Source of the DNA: Mesorhizobium qingshengii
GTDB taxonomy: Bacteria; Pseudomonadota; Alphaproteobacteria; Rhizobiales; Rhizobiaceae
Length of the DNA: 64,000 bases
Reading direction: 5' to 3'
NCBI RefSeq assembly: GCF_027563465.1
Contig: NZ_JAPFQA010000015.1
Coordinates: forward strand, 1 to 64,000
In this document: positions 63,305 to 64,000 of the stretch, piece by piece
How the letters are laid out: each line of letters begins with the position of its first letter
How positions within the stretch are numbered: the first letter of the stretch is position 1
Notes under the pieces: model-generated
Databases searched by the model: none
What the model saw: only the letters and a program-made list of their open reading frames with translations
Told to the model about the DNA's origin: nothing
Position numbers and translations under genes: made by a program

Positions 63305-64000
63305 ATGAAGATGCTGGTGCAGCAGTTGACCCATGTGCCTGTCGCTGACCGGCAGGAGATGCGCGAAGGCCCGCGTGACAGCACCACGCATCTGCGGCAT
63401 GCCGCCGCCATTCCAGCACTTGGCGAGATCGAGATCGGCGGCAAGGCGTCACGCAAGAACGCCGGCGACGCCTTGAAGGTGGTGACCTGGAACGTCGAGC
63501 GGCTCCGCCATGGCGATGCGATCGCGGCAACGCTTGGCGGGCTGGCGCCCGACGTCGTTCTGCTGTCCGAGGTCGACAAGGGCATGGCCCGCTCCGGCAA
63601 TAGCCATCCCCTCGGCGTGCTGGCCGACCGGCTTGGCCATGCCTATGCCTATGGCGTCGAGTTCGTCGAGCTCGGCGGCGGCAACGAAGTGGAACGGTCG
63701 GCGACCGGCGCGGTCGAGAATGCCGAAGGCTTTCACGGCAATGCCGTGACCAGCGCCATCCCGCTGCTGCGCCCTTTCCTGGTACGCCTCGACGCGGCCG
63801 GCGGCTGGTTCCGGGCGGAGCGCGGCCAGCCCCGCATCGGCGGACGCATGGCGATCGGCGGCCAGGTGCATATCCGCAACCGCAGGGTGACGGTCGTCTC
63901 GGTCCATCTTGAAAACCGCACTGATCCCGCCGGCCGAGCCATCCAGACCAGCCATCTCCTGGATGCCATCGACAAATACGACCCGGACGCGCCGGTGCTG
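63305..64000 (+). CDS. Endonuclease/exonuclease/phosphatase family protein (cut by window end)
   Basis: The first 232 codons of a gene that runs off the right edge. After about 55 less conserved residues comes an EEP (DNase I-like) fold: VVTWNVERLR with the conserved Asn, then DVVLLSEVDKGMARSGN with the metal-binding Glu, then NAVTSAIPLL and VVSVHLENRTDP with the catalytic His region. The C-terminal D-x-N and final His lie beyond the window. The start ATG follows AAGGGA by 4 bases, with an ATG two codons later also possible. It diverges from ugpB, so it may act on phosphodiesters or phosphate esters; the substrate is unknown. Confidence 0.82.
   Translation, partial: MKMLVQQLTHVPVADRQEMREGPRDSTTHLRHAAAIPALGEIEIGGKASRKNAGDALKVVTWNVERLRHGDAIAATLGGLAPDVVLLSEVDKGMARSGNSHPLGVLADRLGHAYAYGVEFVELGGGNEVERSATGAVENAEGFHGNAVTSAIPLLRPFLVRLDAAGGWFRAERGQPRIGGRMAIGGQVHIRNRRVTVVSVHLENRTDPAGRAIQTSHLLDAIDKYDPDAPVL

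Overview
The window is a 64 kb, GC-rich piece of an alphaproteobacterial chromosome. It most likely comes from Mesorhizobium or a close relative in the Rhizobiales. This rests on gene-order blocks that I know from that group (lysC-ptsP-prfA-prmC-DUF4167-clpB; argJ-GNAT-mutT near a parvulin and secA; etfBA-hbd), on protein families common there (DUF4167, DUF1178, NrsF, TMEM175), and on two kinds of short palindromic repeat that I associate with these genomes. The genus is an inference. No insertion sequence, prophage, integrase or CRISPR array was seen.

Layout. 0.4-6.8 kb: envelope genes (M23 peptidase, MFS exporter, TMEM175-like channel, L,D-transpeptidase) and a YjbR-family protein. 6.8-16.4 kb: a minus-strand housekeeping block, lysC, ptsP, prfA, prmC, DUF4167, clpB, in which clpB has its own heat-shock-type promoter and a strong terminator. 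16.7-24.2 kb: a CHASE3 hybrid histidine kinase, ubiG, a divergent EamA exporter/MarR regulator pair with two tandem palindromes between them, a carbon-nitrogen hydrolase/DUF1178/glutaredoxin group, comF and an NDUFAF5-like methyltransferase. 24.2-30.6 kb: an orphan Flp pilin, argJ-GNAT-mutT, a caspase-like protease with a C-terminal NTF2-like region, a TetR regulator and a periplasmic parvulin.

30.8-40.4 kb: secA; a repeat-bounded stretch with a gene remnant; a flippase translationally coupled to a GNAT/FemAB-like acyltransferase; an exported creatininase-family protein coupled to a secreted beta-propeller; tRNA-Leu(CAA); a YqaA/DedA-like protein and dsbB. 40.4-50.2 kb: a 141-nt imperfect hairpin, an HNH protein, a DNA glycosylase, gluQRS, a second EamA exporter, a YihY/BrkB protein, an SDR, a HIG1-type small protein, a PduO adenosyltransferase, a rhomboid protease, and etfB-etfA-hbd. 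50.2-64 kb: a PAS-GGDEF protein, an ECF sigma factor with its NrsF anti-sigma, an iron(III) ABC transporter, and a glycerol-3-phosphate uptake operon (ugpBAEC) with a calcineurin-like phosphodiesterase downstream and a truncated EEP-family phosphatase upstream.

How the parts work together. Several units carry readable regulation: a sigma-32 promoter for clpB, a self-directed ECF promoter for the sigma/NrsF pair, an iron-responsive operator (TGA-N9-TCA) over the -35 of the iron transporter, and terminator- or REP-like hairpins just after both ABC binding-protein genes, a position that would keep binding protein in excess of permease. The least ordinary parts are the creatininase/propeller pair, the caspase/TetR insert between argJ and the parvulin gene, the flippase/acyltransferase pair, and the long palindromes near 33.6-33.9 kb and 40.4-40.6 kb. 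I found no clear undescribed multi-gene system; those four are the best leads.
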